From Pseudomonadales bacterium (GTDB taxonomy: Bacteria; Pseudomonadota; Gammaproteobacteria; Pseudomonadales; Azotimanducaceae): a DNA stretch of 46,509 nt. Each line of letters begins with the position of its first letter. Within the stretch, counting starts at the first letter, position 1. Below are positions 33,694 through 41,527 of the stretch, piece by piece. The position numbers and the translations under genes are program-made. The notes under the pieces are model-generated. The model was not told the DNA's origin, ran no database searches, and saw nothing but the letters and a program-made list of their open reading frames with translations. The stretch is from contig JADHNI010000025.1 of assembly GCA_016779585.1 (NCBI GenBank), positions 1 through 46,509 of the forward strand, written 5' to 3'.

Positions 33694-34865
33694 GTCCAGT
33701 TGATATCAGCTTCCTGGCGCATGAAGTGTGCGATCCAGTTGTGATAGTTCTGCACCGCGGGTTCGTTTTTGCCATAGAGAAATTCATGGTTGGCACCGGA
33801 TGTAATACCTTCCTGGATCAACAGGCCGAGGCGATAGTCCTCATCCTGCACTGCCTGCAGGACCATGGCGCTGAAGTTTTCCGTTGCTGACAACTCTTCT
33901 TCCGTTTCAGGTTTCCGGGCAGACAGCACCATCTGGATAGTGCTCGTGGTATCCGGTGTCGGACCGGGAAATATCTGGCTGACCAGGCAATGATCGCCAA
34001 GAATTCCGGAAATCGACAGGTTCGGGAAACAGTTATGCACGAGCCGGATGTGTTGCAGCGGTTCCCAGTTTTCCTCGGTCTCTTCTGCCAGTGAACCGAG
34101 GGTTCTGCGGCCGAGGGTGAGTCTCTGGTGTGGGCCAAAAGTGTCGAGCACCAGCAGGTTGCCAATTGTGTGCTGGCCGACGGTCGCACCGTGCACGGAA
34201 TTGTGGTGATAAATCTCAAGATAGCCATCCATGGTGACCTTCCAACCGGGTCCGACCAGCTCTCGTTTATCGAACAGGTGCCAGCTGTCCAGTTCCAGCG
34301 TCTCCAGCTTGTCTTTCATGCCGCCAAGCCAGCTGTCGATATCGAATGGTTCGGCGGACCCCAGGGTGACCCAGATGATGCCTGCGGCTTCCGCACAGGC
34401 GAGCGGCGCCAGCCCGAGTTCAGACTGGTTTACTTCGCCGAATGTTTTTGAACCATACCGGCTCACGAGTTCACCCTGTCGATCGTAAACCCAGGCATGG
34501 TAGGGGCAGGAAAAAGTGCGTGTGTTGCCCGCGTCACTTTCGCACAGGCGAGCGCCCCGATGCCGGCATACGTTGAGGAAAGCGCGCGCCACACCGTCAT
34601 CACCCCTGACCAGTAACAGGGGTGTATCCATGGCATAGATGGTTTTGAAATCACCGGGTTCCGGCAACTCGATGGTCAGGGCCATCGCCAGTGGCAGGGT
34701 TTTGAATATCCGGGTCCGCTCTGCCTGGTATCTCCCCGGGTCTGTGTATGCATCAACGGGCATCGACATGACCGCTTCTGTCATGTCGGTAGTGTGGTTT
34801 TGTTGATGAGCCAGCGCCCGGCGGGCCAGATCCATCAGGTCTTCATGTTGTTCCGCAGCGCTCAT
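33690..34865 (-). CDS. Second Rieske non-heme iron oxygenase, alpha subunit
   Basis: The 391-residue protein has the Rieske site Cys-His in LNVCRHRGARLC and Cys-His in FSCPYHAWVYD (about 97-126). The iron site is in GWKVTMDGYLEIYHHNSVHG (about 207-226), with Asp, Glu and two His. It is shorter than the 3264 protein and probably uses a different substrate. The opening MPVDAYTDPGRYQAERTRIF is the usual lead of carnitine/aromatic-type large subunits. The cupin gene stop overlaps its ATG (TGATG), so both are one transcript. No ferredoxin, reductase or beta subunit is nearby. Confidence 0.91.
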   Translation of the reverse strand: MSAAEQHEDLMDLARRALAHQQNHTTDMTEAVMSMPVDAYTDPGRYQAERTRIFKTLPLAMALTIELPEPGDFKTIYAMDTPLLLVRGDDGVARAFLNVCRHRGARLCESDAGNTRTFSCPYHAWVYDRQGELVSRYGSKTFGEVNQSELGLAPLACAEAAGIIWVTLGSAEPFDIDSWLGGMKDKLETLELDSWHLFDKRELVGPGWKVTMDGYLEIYHHNSVHGATVGQHTIGNLLVLDTFGPHQRLTLGRRTLGSLAEETEENWEPLQHIRLVHNCFPNLSISGILGDHCLVSQIFPGPTPDTTSTIQMVLSARKPETEEELSATENFSAMVLQAVQDEDYRLGLLIQEGITSGANHEFLYGKNEPAVQNYHNWIAHFMRQEADINWT

Positions 34866-35323
34866 CAGGTTGCGTTGACTTCTTCGAAGTGCTCGGTAAT
34901 CACTTCACTGCCAAGCGTTGAACCATCATTGTTGCCAATGGTTATCGCCGGCCAGCGACCATCCTTGAACATGAAGAGTACGGTGGTGCCTTCAGGACCA
35001 GCCACCAGAGGACCATAACCACGGTCGGCGAGACCAATCCTGATATCACCAGCCTTGTGCCAGGTGGCGCCGACCTTCTGGGTGCCTTCGAGGATGATTT
35101 CAGTATAGTCACACTCGTGGGTATGCGCTTCAACGTAGCAGTCGGGCGGGTAATAGACTTTGAATACCGTGGGTGAACTTTGATCGGCGGGGTCTCCCAC
35201 CCGGTACATGCTGGTGACAATGCCTGTAGGCAGTTCGACCTTGTCCAGGTCATCCCATGTAAAAGCCAGGTGACCTTTACGTTGTAGTTCCGAGTTGAAC
35301 TCGGCATCTGATTTTTGTGCCAT
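34865..35323 (-). CDS. Cupin-fold protein, partner of the Rieske gene
   Basis: The 152-residue protein has a single cupin barrel. The metal motif is YVEAHTHECDYTEIILEGTQ (about 75-94, with HxH and a Glu), followed by GATWHKAGDIRIG and a closing strand. VFKVYYPPDC leads into the first motif. Small cupins of this kind can be dioxygenases, isomerases or sensor/binding proteins. The ATG at 35323 is used because a strong promoter lies just upstream and the longer frame is only the shadow of the divergent region. It leads the operon with the Rieske gene. Confidence 0.78.
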   Translation of the reverse strand: MAQKSDAEFNSELQRKGHLAFTWDDLDKVELPTGIVTSMYRVGDPADQSSPTVFKVYYPPDCYVEAHTHECDYTEIILEGTQKVGATWHKAGDIRIGLADRGYGPLVAGPEGTTVLFMFKDGRWPAITIGNNDGSTLGSEVITEHFEEVNAT

Positions 35324-35353
35324 GGTGGTACCCCTTCGCTGTGGGTTTCCCCA

Positions 35354-35382
35354 TTTATACGAGGACTCGAAGGGCTCTGCAA
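35354..35382 (-). promoter_or_regulatory. Sigma-70-like promoter for the cupin-Rieske operon
   Basis: On the minus strand TTGCAG (35377-35382) and TATAAA (35354-35359) are separated by exactly 17 bases, with the ATG about 31 bases downstream. The spacer contains a short inverted repeat, CGAG-GA-CTCG (35360-35369), which a repressor could use. Confidence 0.65.
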
Positions 35383-35459
35383 CCTCTATGCTATTGCTGC
35401 TCCTTGCAGTATGGTTTGAGAGAACAACTGACATTTTTAACACCAGAAGAGGGAACAGG

Positions 35460-35765
35460 ATGATTGTTGTAAACGCGAGGATTGAAGCCTCAGAAGAGAC
35501 TATCGCTGCCATGAAGGATGCAATTGCGATCATGGAACAGAAAAGCCAGGCAGAATCTGGCTGCCATGACTACACCTTCTCCGTGGAGCTGAATAATCCT
35601 AACGTGCTGCGGATCACCGAGAAGTGGGAGTCCATGGCGGACCTGGAAGCACATTTCCAGGAACCGCACATGGCTGACTTCCAGCAGGCCATGGCGGCAA
35701 ATCCGCCGAAGAGCGTCTCGGCGAGTTTCTATGAAGCAACAGAAGTACCGGGCCCGGGTCGCTAG
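35460..35765 (+). CDS. Antibiotic-biosynthesis-monooxygenase (ABM) domain protein
   Basis: The 101-residue protein is a single ferredoxin-like ABM domain: the opening strand MIVVNARIEAS, the long helix AMKDAIAIMEQKSQAESGC, the strand CHDYTFSVELNNP, and RITEKWESMADLEAHFQEPH (about 51-70), the family signature with Trp and His. Members are cofactor-free monooxygenases, heme-degrading or signal-type (LsrG) proteins. The ATG follows a GAGGGAACAGG purine tract. The isomerase starts 2 bases after its stop, so a three-gene operon (ABM, isomerase, cupin-like) runs to 37407, divergent from the cupin-Rieske operon. Confidence 0.85.
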   Translation: MIVVNARIEASEETIAAMKDAIAIMEQKSQAESGCHDYTFSVELNNPNVLRITEKWESMADLEAHFQEPHMADFQQAMAANPPKSVSASFYEATEVPGPGR

Positions 35766-35767
35766 GC

Positions 35768-36553
35768 ATGACGAACCCCTATTGGGCGTTGGCGGCGGGT
35801 TGTGTACCCGACGCAATGCCTTGGGACATTCCGAGGATTGCACAGGCCGCTGGATTCGAGACCAGCGGTATGTGGATTGACCCCGAAACCACCTGGGACA
35901 GTGGTGCGCTTGGCAAAACCAGGTCGGCGCTCGCCGAGACAGGTATCAGCCTTGTCGATGTTGAAGCACTCTGGCTCGCTGGCGGCGATACGGCCACGGA
36001 CTCACACAGGCTTTCGGTAGACGCCGGGGTTGAACTTGGTGCCCGTAATGTTCTTGTGGTTTCTGTACATGAGGATTACAACGCGTCTGTTGCCCAGTTC
36101 CGAGACATCTGCGACCGAGCCGGTGATGCAGACATCCGGATTAATCTTGAGTTCGGCGAGTTTACGAATATTCGCACCCTCGGTGCTGCACGGGATTTTA
36201 TCGCTGCCGTAGATCACCCGAAGGCAGGCATCCTGGTTGACCTGATGCACCTGAATCGGGCCGGTGACAGTCTGCCGGACCTGGACACTGGTGAATTTTC
36301 CTATGTGCAGGCCTGCGACTTTTTCCAGTCGTCAGCATCCATGAGTGGCCAGGATTACATCGAAGCCGCGGTCGACAGCCGGTGCTGCCTGGGCGAAGGA
36401 GAAGCACGGCGTACTGACATTGAAGCGGTTTGCCGCTCCGGTCTCGATGTGAGTCTCGAGATTCGCTCGAAGAACCTGCGAAACACGTTTCCCGACCCTT
36501 ATGATCGAGCCAGGCAGATTTTTGAGCGTTGCAGTCGGGAAGCGTTTACCTGA
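35768..36553 (+). CDS. Xylose isomerase-like TIM-barrel (sugar phosphate isomerase/epimerase family)
   Basis: The 261-residue protein has the AP-endonuclease-2/xylose-isomerase barrel: ALAAGCVPD opening, LVDVEALWLAGGD at strand 2, RNVLVVSVHEDYN at strand 3, IRINLEFGEFTNI (metal Glu, about 122-134), AGILVDLMHLNRAG (metal Asp and His, about 155-168) and SLEIRSKNLRNTFPDP (last Glu, about 230). The metal ligands appear complete. Members isomerise or epimerise sugars and related polyols, or act on myo-inosose and hydroxypyruvate-type substrates. Its stop overlaps the next ATG (TGATG), so it works with the cupin-like protein. Confidence 0.85.
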   Translation: MTNPYWALAAGCVPDAMPWDIPRIAQAAGFETSGMWIDPETTWDSGALGKTRSALAETGISLVDVEALWLAGGDTATDSHRLSVDAGVELGARNVLVVSVHEDYNASVAQFRDICDRAGDADIRINLEFGEFTNIRTLGAARDFIAAVDHPKAGILVDLMHLNRAGDSLPDLDTGEFSYVQACDFFQSSASMSGQDYIEAAVDSRCCLGEGEARRTDIEAVCRSGLDVSLEIRSKNLRNTFPDPYDRARQIFERCSREAFT

Positions 36554-37407
36554 TGAAAACTTCTATCAATGAAGAGCGGGGCAATATCAACGTCCTGTTT
36601 GAGCACCCGGATGAGACAGAGGTATCACCCGAGTGGCACCTGGGAGAACGAACGATACAGTTTGCCTGGATCCCACCGGGCCAACCCCTCGCGCTCAAGC
36701 AACCCGCGCGGCGCAACCTGGTCAAAGTCATTAGCGGTTTCCTGGTGCAACCCGGGCGCAGGGCGTTCTGCGAACCACGCGGCCTGCAGGACACGAGCTT
36801 TAACGGTGAGCGCATTGTCGCGGGTGCAGAGGGTGCCTTTGTGACCATCGTGACCGAAGCTGAAGTGACGCCGGTCCATGCCATGGATGAACTCACTTTC
36901 GGAGGGCCGTTATCCGAAGCGCTGGTGTGGAGAAGTTTTGATGAGCAGTTCGGTCACGTCACAGATGCGTTCAGCGGTGCCGATGCTTACATAGGACCGG
37001 GCTTTCACCTGATTTGTGATACCGGCGAAGAAACCTGTTTCCTGAATATCTGGACGGCGGGGAAGGGCGTTGACCTGACGACGCACAATCATGGCCACGA
37101 TCCATCACCGCTGGCACCTGCCTTTGCGGAAACACACCTGGTCATCAGCAATGGCACCGGCGCGGGTGGCATGTATGAGTGTGCAGAGCCGGGTGCGGAG
37201 AAAACCCGATATCCCATTGCTGACGGTTTCGAACATGGCCCGTTCTTTGATATCGACAATGAGACCGGGCAGCCCGTCATGCTGCCTAGTGGCGCGGTGT
37301 TCTATCCATGGCACGGCTGGGAGGCGGGTACGGATGATGATCCGCGGCAGTCTTACGACCTGGTGTTTGCGTTTGAAACCCTGCCGTCGATGGTGAAGAT
37401 CGGCTAG
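36553..37407 (+). CDS. Cupin-like protein resembling the aldos-2-ulose dehydratase cupin domain
   Basis: The 284-residue protein has two beta-rich halves. The front half (about 1-120) has RRNLVKVISGFLVQPGRRAF and a TPVHAMDELTF strand. The rear half (about 150-284) has LNIWTAGKGVDLTTHNHGHD (about 158-177, the HNH metal region), ETHLVISNGTGAGGMYEC (about 194-211) and YPWHGWEAG near the end. The order of NIWTA, THNH, E-x-H and NGTGxGGM recalls the cupin domain of fungal aldos-2-ulose dehydratase, but this is from memory of the family and not a search. A dehydratase or isomerase acting on a keto-sugar-like compound fits the isomerase before it. Its stop shares CTAG with the TRIC gene. Confidence 0.55.
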   Translation: MKTSINEERGNINVLFEHPDETEVSPEWHLGERTIQFAWIPPGQPLALKQPARRNLVKVISGFLVQPGRRAFCEPRGLQDTSFNGERIVAGAEGAFVTIVTEAEVTPVHAMDELTFGGPLSEALVWRSFDEQFGHVTDAFSGADAYIGPGFHLICDTGEETCFLNIWTAGKGVDLTTHNHGHDPSPLAPAFAETHLVISNGTGAGGMYECAEPGAEKTRYPIADGFEHGPFFDIDNETGQPVMLPSGAVFYPWHGWEAGTDDDPRQSYDLVFAFETLPSMVKIG

Positions 37408-38000
37408 CTGTGTTTGACGGTGGGTAACGACAAGCCAAAGGTGATGCCCAGCCCACGTACGACAAAGGCCGTGATGATGGCAGCCAGCAGCGAAACCTGG
37501 TCTGGCATCGGGGATACCACAAAAACCACAGAGCCCGCGAAAGCCGCCGTGGCATATACCTCCTTGTGCAGTACAAGGGGTGACTCATTGGCAATCACGT
37601 CCCTGACGATTCCCCCTGCGACTGCCGTGATGACCCCCATCACCACGGCGACGACCGGCCCGTAACCGAGTTCCAGGGCCTTTGCGCAGCCGATGGCGCA
37701 AAAAACCGAGAGCCCCAGTGCATCAAGCCAGGTCAACAGCTCTGAGAGACGTTGAATCAGGCGGTGTGCGAAAAAGGTCACGATAGCAGCTGCCAGTGTG
37801 ACAAACAGATAGGTGTTATCGACAATCCAGAAGACCGGAACGTCCAGCATGATATCCCGCAGTGTTCCGCCTCCGACAGCTGGCATCAGGGCAAGAACCA
37901 CGAAGCCGAATATGTCCATCTCCTTTCTCACGGCGACAAGTGCCCCGGTGATGGCAAAGACGAACACACCTGTGTGGTCAAGAATTTCAAGCAAACTCAT
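37404..38000 (-). CDS. TRIC/UPF0126 family membrane protein (YadS-like)
   Basis: The 198-residue protein has about seven membrane helices in two related halves. Each half has a glycine-rich turn: PAVGGGTLRDIML (about 40-52) and AVAGGIVRDVIANE (about 126-139). This repeat is the mark of the UPF0126 family, bacterial relatives of trimeric intracellular cation channels; some are reported as glycine or cation carriers. The opening LLEILDHTGVFVFAITGALVA is typical. It has no clear link to the catabolic genes on either side. It shares a stop palindrome with the gene before and an 88-base gap with the LLM gene after it. Confidence 0.88.
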   Translation of the reverse strand: MSLLEILDHTGVFVFAITGALVAVRKEMDIFGFVVLALMPAVGGGTLRDIMLDVPVFWIVDNTYLFVTLAAAIVTFFAHRLIQRLSELLTWLDALGLSVFCAIGCAKALELGYGPVVAVVMGVITAVAGGIVRDVIANESPLVLHKEVYATAAFAGSVVFVVSPMPDQVSLLAAIITAFVVRGLGITFGLSLPTVKHS

Positions 38001-38088
38001 GGTGCGTTAGTCACCCTGGTAGTTAGAAACAGGACAATAAACACGATTGCTGAAACTCGCCAGCCCGAGCTATTTCACTCGCTGTAAC

Positions 38089-38988
38089 CTAGACCAGTGC
38101 TTTTACTTCCGCGAGCCGATGTATGCAATCGAGGCATTCCCGCTGATTGGTACTGATGTTGCGGACAATAACATCTGTGTATCCCTGTCCCTGCAATGAG
38201 CGAATCTGTGCCGCCACTTCCTCGACGGAACCAACCAACAGAGCTTCGGGTGATATCCCGCGGTAACCTTTCTCAATGTATGGCTGCACAGTGGCACGTG
38301 CTTCTTCGCTCGAACTGCCGATGTACATATCCTTTCGAACTGCCACGGCGGTGGGTATTCTGTCGTGCTCTGCGCAGTATTGCTGATACCTGCTGATCGC
38401 TTCGCCGGCCTCGTTGCTTGTCAGTCCTGGATTGGCCAGCCATGCTTCCGCCAGTTTCGCTGTTCGCTCGATGGCGGCATCCACAGTAGCCCCCACCCAG
38501 ATATCCACCTTCCGGGATGGCACAGGAGAGATGCAGGCCTCCTTAATGTTCCAGTATCGAGATTCGCTGACAGTTTCGCCGTTCCAAAGCGCTCTCATTA
38601 TTCGGATACTCTCGACAAACATACCAACCTTACGCGACATATCGATGCCGAGAGCCTTTCCTTGCCGTGCGTCTCCAAGCCCGCACTGCATGATAAATGG
38701 TCCTTCTGACAGGCTGGCCAGTGTGCCAATTTGTTCTGCAAGCAGGATCGGGTGCCACAAAGGGAGCAGGTAGAGAGCGCCAAATGGTCTGTTCCCCCAC
38801 TCAGCCAGCATGCGAGCAAGGATGACGTTGTTTTGGTAGTAGGGAAAAGGAGTGACGTGGTGGTCGCCGACGAACAGGCTGTCGAGGCCAGCATCCCGCG
38901 CAGCTCGCGCGCGCTCAATCATGTTTCTTGCTCCTTCATGGGGGTCTTCCACGTAGTGGGATGAGCTGACTGAAATACCGATCTTCAT
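38089..38988 (-). CDS. Second LLM-class flavin or F420-dependent oxidoreductase
   Basis: The 299-residue protein is a luciferase-like TIM barrel: MKIGISVSSSHYVEDPHEGA, GLDSLFVGDHHVTPFPYYQN (about 34-53), WGNRPFGALYLLPLWHPILL and the flavin-site VDIWVGATVDAAIERTAKLA (about 161-180). It is from a different branch than the copy at 2272. The cofactor may be FMN or F420 and is not decided by sequence. The ATG at 38988 is preceded by AGGAG, which fixes the start. It is divergent from the SDR gene, repeating the LLM/oxidation gene arrangement at 3180/3264. Confidence 0.88.
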   Translation of the reverse strand: MKIGISVSSSHYVEDPHEGARNMIERARAARDAGLDSLFVGDHHVTPFPYYQNNVILARMLAEWGNRPFGALYLLPLWHPILLAEQIGTLASLSEGPFIMQCGLGDARQGKALGIDMSRKVGMFVESIRIMRALWNGETVSESRYWNIKEACISPVPSRKVDIWVGATVDAAIERTAKLAEAWLANPGLTSNEAGEAISRYQQYCAEHDRIPTAVAVRKDMYIGSSSEEARATVQPYIEKGYRGISPEALLVGSVEEVAAQIRSLQGQGYTDVIVRNISTNQRECLDCIHRLAEVKALV

Positions 38989-39031
38989 AAAGTTTCTCCT
39001 TGAGTGTCCCCTCGGGGAATCCTCCGGGATG

Positions 39032-39069
39032 CTGACACATAAAGACAACACGTGCTACTTTTCAGTCTT
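39032..39069 (+). promoter_or_regulatory. Promoter of the SDR gene with motif shared with 3222-3242
   Basis: CTGACA (39032-39037) and TACTTT (39056-39061) are separated by 18 bases and end about 29 bases before the GTG start. The -10 is within GTGCTACTTTT then CAGTCTT (39052-39069), the near copy of the element before the first Rieske gene. Confidence 0.55.
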
Positions 39070-39089
39070 TTCGATTCAGGAGATGAAAA

Positions 39090-39857
39090 GTGGCAGGACG
39101 GGTTAAGGACAAGGTAGTGATTGTAACGGGCGGTGCCTCCAATCCGGGGCTCGGTTACACCAGTGCCCAGATGCTGGCACGTGAAGGTGCGAAGGTCGTT
39201 GTCACTGACATAGATAAAGCCGGTGCTGAAGCGTGTGCGGATAGCATCAGGAATGCGGGCGGTGAAGCGATCGCTGTTCAGCAGGATGTCGTCGATGAAC
39301 GCGACTGGCTGACCCTAGTTGATGCAACAATTGAGACCTACGGCCAGCTCGACGTGCTGGTGAATAATGCAGGCATTGCGATCCTGAAGCCCTTTATGGA
39401 ACTGGATATCGATGATTTCAATCGACAGATCAGCGTCAGCCTGACCAGTGTGTTTCTGGGTTGCCAGGCTGCCGTCAGACAGATGCGCCAGCAGGGGGGC
39501 GGTGGTTCAATTGTTAACGTCTCTTCGGTGGCTGCACTCGTTGGCATGTCGCGCTGCGGAGCTTACGCTGCTGCAAAGGGCGGCGTAAGAGCAATGAGTC
39601 GATCAGTCGCCATGGACGGTGCACCGGACAATATCCGTTGCAACACGATATTCCCCGGGGTGATCTGGACCAACATGCAGGCTTCAGCTGTCGGTAATGA
39701 TGGCATTGAGTCGCGAATTCCGGCTTCAAGAGTGCCGCTCGCCCGCGCAGGGCAGCCGGAAGATATTGGCGCTACTGTGGTGTTCCTTGCCTCAGACGAG
39801 GCTAACTACGTGACCGGTGCTGAGTTCACCATCGATGCCGGGATGACCGCTCACTAA
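39090..39857 (+). CDS. Short-chain dehydrogenase/reductase (SDR)
   Basis: The 255-residue protein is a classical SDR. The NAD(P) site is VTGGASNPGLGYTSAQ (about 12-27), followed by NNAGIAIL (about 91-98). The catalytic serine is in VNVSSVAALVG and Tyr-x-x-x-Lys in YAAAKGGVRAMS (about 156-167). An acidic residue after strand 2 (VVTDIDKAG) suggests NAD preference. It oxidises a secondary alcohol or the reverse. The GTG start has an AGGAG site seven bases upstream. It is separated by 8 bases from the convergent DUF385 gene. Confidence 0.93.
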   Translation: MAGRVKDKVVIVTGGASNPGLGYTSAQMLAREGAKVVVTDIDKAGAEACADSIRNAGGEAIAVQQDVVDERDWLTLVDATIETYGQLDVLVNNAGIAILKPFMELDIDDFNRQISVSLTSVFLGCQAAVRQMRQQGGGGSIVNVSSVAALVGMSRCGAYAAAKGGVRAMSRSVAMDGAPDNIRCNTIFPGVIWTNMQASAVGNDGIESRIPASRVPLARAGQPEDIGATVVFLASDEANYVTGAEFTIDAGMTAH

Positions 39858-39865
39858 GGCAGGTG

Positions 39866-40288
39866 TTAGAGGCGTTCGACCCTGAAAACCGGGATGCGTC
39901 GCGGTGCAGCTGATTTCACATATCCGGCAAATTGCTCTGAGTGACTGGTGTGTTCATTCACAACGGCTTGCGCCTCGGATTCGTTTAATTCTAAGACGTT
40001 GGCTTTAAACGTTTCTGTACCGTATTCAATGTCTATTTGTGGATTAGCCCGGAGATTGTAGACCCAAGCGGGGTTTTTCGGTGAGCCCGCAAAGGTCGCA
40101 AACAGGATCCATTCCTGCTTCTCATTAATGGTGAGTACCAGGGGTACCAGTTGTGGCTTACCAGACTTTGCTCCGATGGTGTGGAGAATAACCATGGGAT
40201 AGTCGGCAAACATACCGACCTTGCCGCCATTGGCGCGAAATTCCTCGATGATCTTTTCGTTGAAGCTTTTCATAGCGGGTTCGCTCAT
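39866..40288 (-). CDS. Nitroreductase/deazaflavin-type (DUF385, Ddn-like) reductase
   Basis: The 140-residue protein is a split-barrel of the DUF385/Ddn group: VGMFADYPMVILHTIGAKSG (about 24-43), then LVPLVLTINEKQEWILFATF and GSPKNPAWVYNLRANPQIDI (about 68-87). K-x-G, GSPKNPxWYxNLxANP are family marks. In actinobacteria these are F420H2-dependent quinone or nitro reductases; use of F420 in this organism is inferred only. AAGGAAGGAG lies before the ATG at 40288. It shares an 82-base palindromic promoter region with the thiolase operon. Confidence 0.86.
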   Translation of the reverse strand: MSEPAMKSFNEKIIEEFRANGGKVGMFADYPMVILHTIGAKSGKPQLVPLVLTINEKQEWILFATFAGSPKNPAWVYNLRANPQIDIEYGTETFKANVLELNESEAQAVVNEHTSHSEQFAGYVKSAAPRRIPVFRVERL

Positions 40289-40325
40289 GAACTCCTTCCT
40301 TCATATTCAGTTGATGTAGCGACAG

Positions 40326-40353
40326 AATTAAATATAACATGTGATATTAATTT
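40326..40353. promoter_or_regulatory. 28-bp palindrome over the thiolase promoter
   Basis: An AT-rich palindrome centred on ACATGT (40337-40342) has 11 of 14 matched base pairs. It covers a possible thiolase -10 (TAACAT, 40335-40340) that is 17 bases from TTGATG (40312-40317). It lies between the divergent DUF385 and thiolase genes and would block both if a repressor bound. Confidence 0.6.
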
Positions 40354-40370
40354 TCTGCGAGTAAAACATC

Positions 40371-41516
40371 ATGACCGATGTGGCGATTGTTGGAATCGGG
40401 ATGCATCCTTTTGGGCGGCATGAAGGTGTGAGTGGCATGGAGCAGGGTGCGATTGCTGTTCGTGCAGCCTGCAAGGATGCCGGTGTTGAGTGGAGTGATA
40501 TCCAGTTTGCCTTTGGTGGCAGTCGTGCAGCAGGTGACCCTGATCGAATGGTGTCAATGCTTGGGCTGACCGGTATTCAGTTCATCAACGTGACCAACGG
40601 TTGCGCCACCGGCGGCTCGGCTCTGTTTTCAGCCTATAACACGATACACAGTGGTCTCTATGACCTGGGTATAGCCATCGGATTCGACAAACACCCGCGT
40701 GGAGCTTTTTCCCCGGCAGGTCCGGGCGGAAACGGTCGCAACTGGTATGGAGGCAGTGGGATGGCGCTGACTACCCAGTTCTTCGCGATGAAAATCAATC
40801 GCTACATGGAACGATACGGTATTACCAACGACGCCCTTGCCAGGGTTGCCGCCAAGGCGTTTCGCAACGGGGAAAAGAACCCGATGGCCTGGCGCAGGAA
40901 GCCTCTGACAGAAAATGAGATTCTGCAGTCCCCGATGCTTTCTTACCCGCTGACACAATACATGTTCTGTAATCCGGGTGAAGGTGGCGTGGCACTTGTT
41001 CTTTGCCGTGCCGATATTGCACACCGCTACACGCGGCATCCGATTTACCTTCGTTCTGCCATCGTACGTTCGCGCAGATTCGGTAGTTTCGAAGTGACAG
41101 CGCCGTCGCTGTCGCTGGAAGAAGGTGACGGCCCGACGATAGATGCCTCGAAGGCAGCTTATGAAATGGCGGGCCTTGGGCCGAAAGATGTGGACCTTGC
41201 CCAGCTGCAGGACACGGAATCCGGTGCTGAGATCATGCACATGGCAGAAAATGGCTTCTGCGAACACGGCGAGCAGGAAGTGATGCTCGCGAACGGTGAA
41301 ACCGAGATCGGTGGCCGCTTCCCTGTTAATACGGACGGTGGATGCCTTGCCAACGGCGAACCTATTGGTGCATCCGGGCTCCGCCAGGTTTATGAGAATG
41401 TCCTGCAGTTGCGTGGTGATGCCGGCAGCCGCCAGGTTGAAGGTGACCCCAGGGTCGCCTACACACATGTTTATGGCGCGCCGGGTATCAGTGGCGTGAC
41501 GATTCTATCGCGATAA
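40371..41516 (+). CDS. Thiolase-family protein (SCP2/lipid-transfer thiolase-like)
   Basis: The 381-residue protein has the thiolase fold. The nucleophile cysteine is in NVTNGCATGGSALFSAYNTI (about 79-98). The C-terminal part has NTDGGCLANGEPIGASGLRQ (about 324-343) and THVYGAPGISGVTIL at the end. The normal GHP motif with its catalytic His reads GEP here, and the late catalytic Cys-Gly is replaced by GAPG. So it is likely a non-standard thiolase or retro-aldol/Claisen enzyme like the steroid side-chain proteins, not a plain acetyltransferase. No DUF35 partner is adjacent. It heads a tight operon with MBL, acyl-CoA dehydrogenase and MFS genes. Confidence 0.83.
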   Translation: MTDVAIVGIGMHPFGRHEGVSGMEQGAIAVRAACKDAGVEWSDIQFAFGGSRAAGDPDRMVSMLGLTGIQFINVTNGCATGGSALFSAYNTIHSGLYDLGIAIGFDKHPRGAFSPAGPGGNGRNWYGGSGMALTTQFFAMKINRYMERYGITNDALARVAAKAFRNGEKNPMAWRRKPLTENEILQSPMLSYPLTQYMFCNPGEGGVALVLCRADIAHRYTRHPIYLRSAIVRSRRFGSFEVTAPSLSLEEGDGPTIDASKAAYEMAGLGPKDVDLAQLQDTESGAEIMHMAENGFCEHGEQEVMLANGETEIGGRFPVNTDGGCLANGEPIGASGLRQVYENVLQLRGDAGSRQVEGDPRVAYTHVYGAPGISGVTILSR

Positions 41517-41527
41517 AGGAGCAGTTA

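Noticed and set aside
35324-35533. Longer N-terminus for the cupin gene, adding about 70 residues with a hydrophobic stretch
   Set aside because: The extra part is antisense to the ABM gene and crosses a good promoter (TTGCAG-17-TATAAA); the ATG at 35323 gives normal family length.
40629-41468. Minus-strand frame of 279 codons inside the thiolase gene
   Set aside because: It is antisense to a clear thiolase and has no domain, start signal or neighbour spacing.
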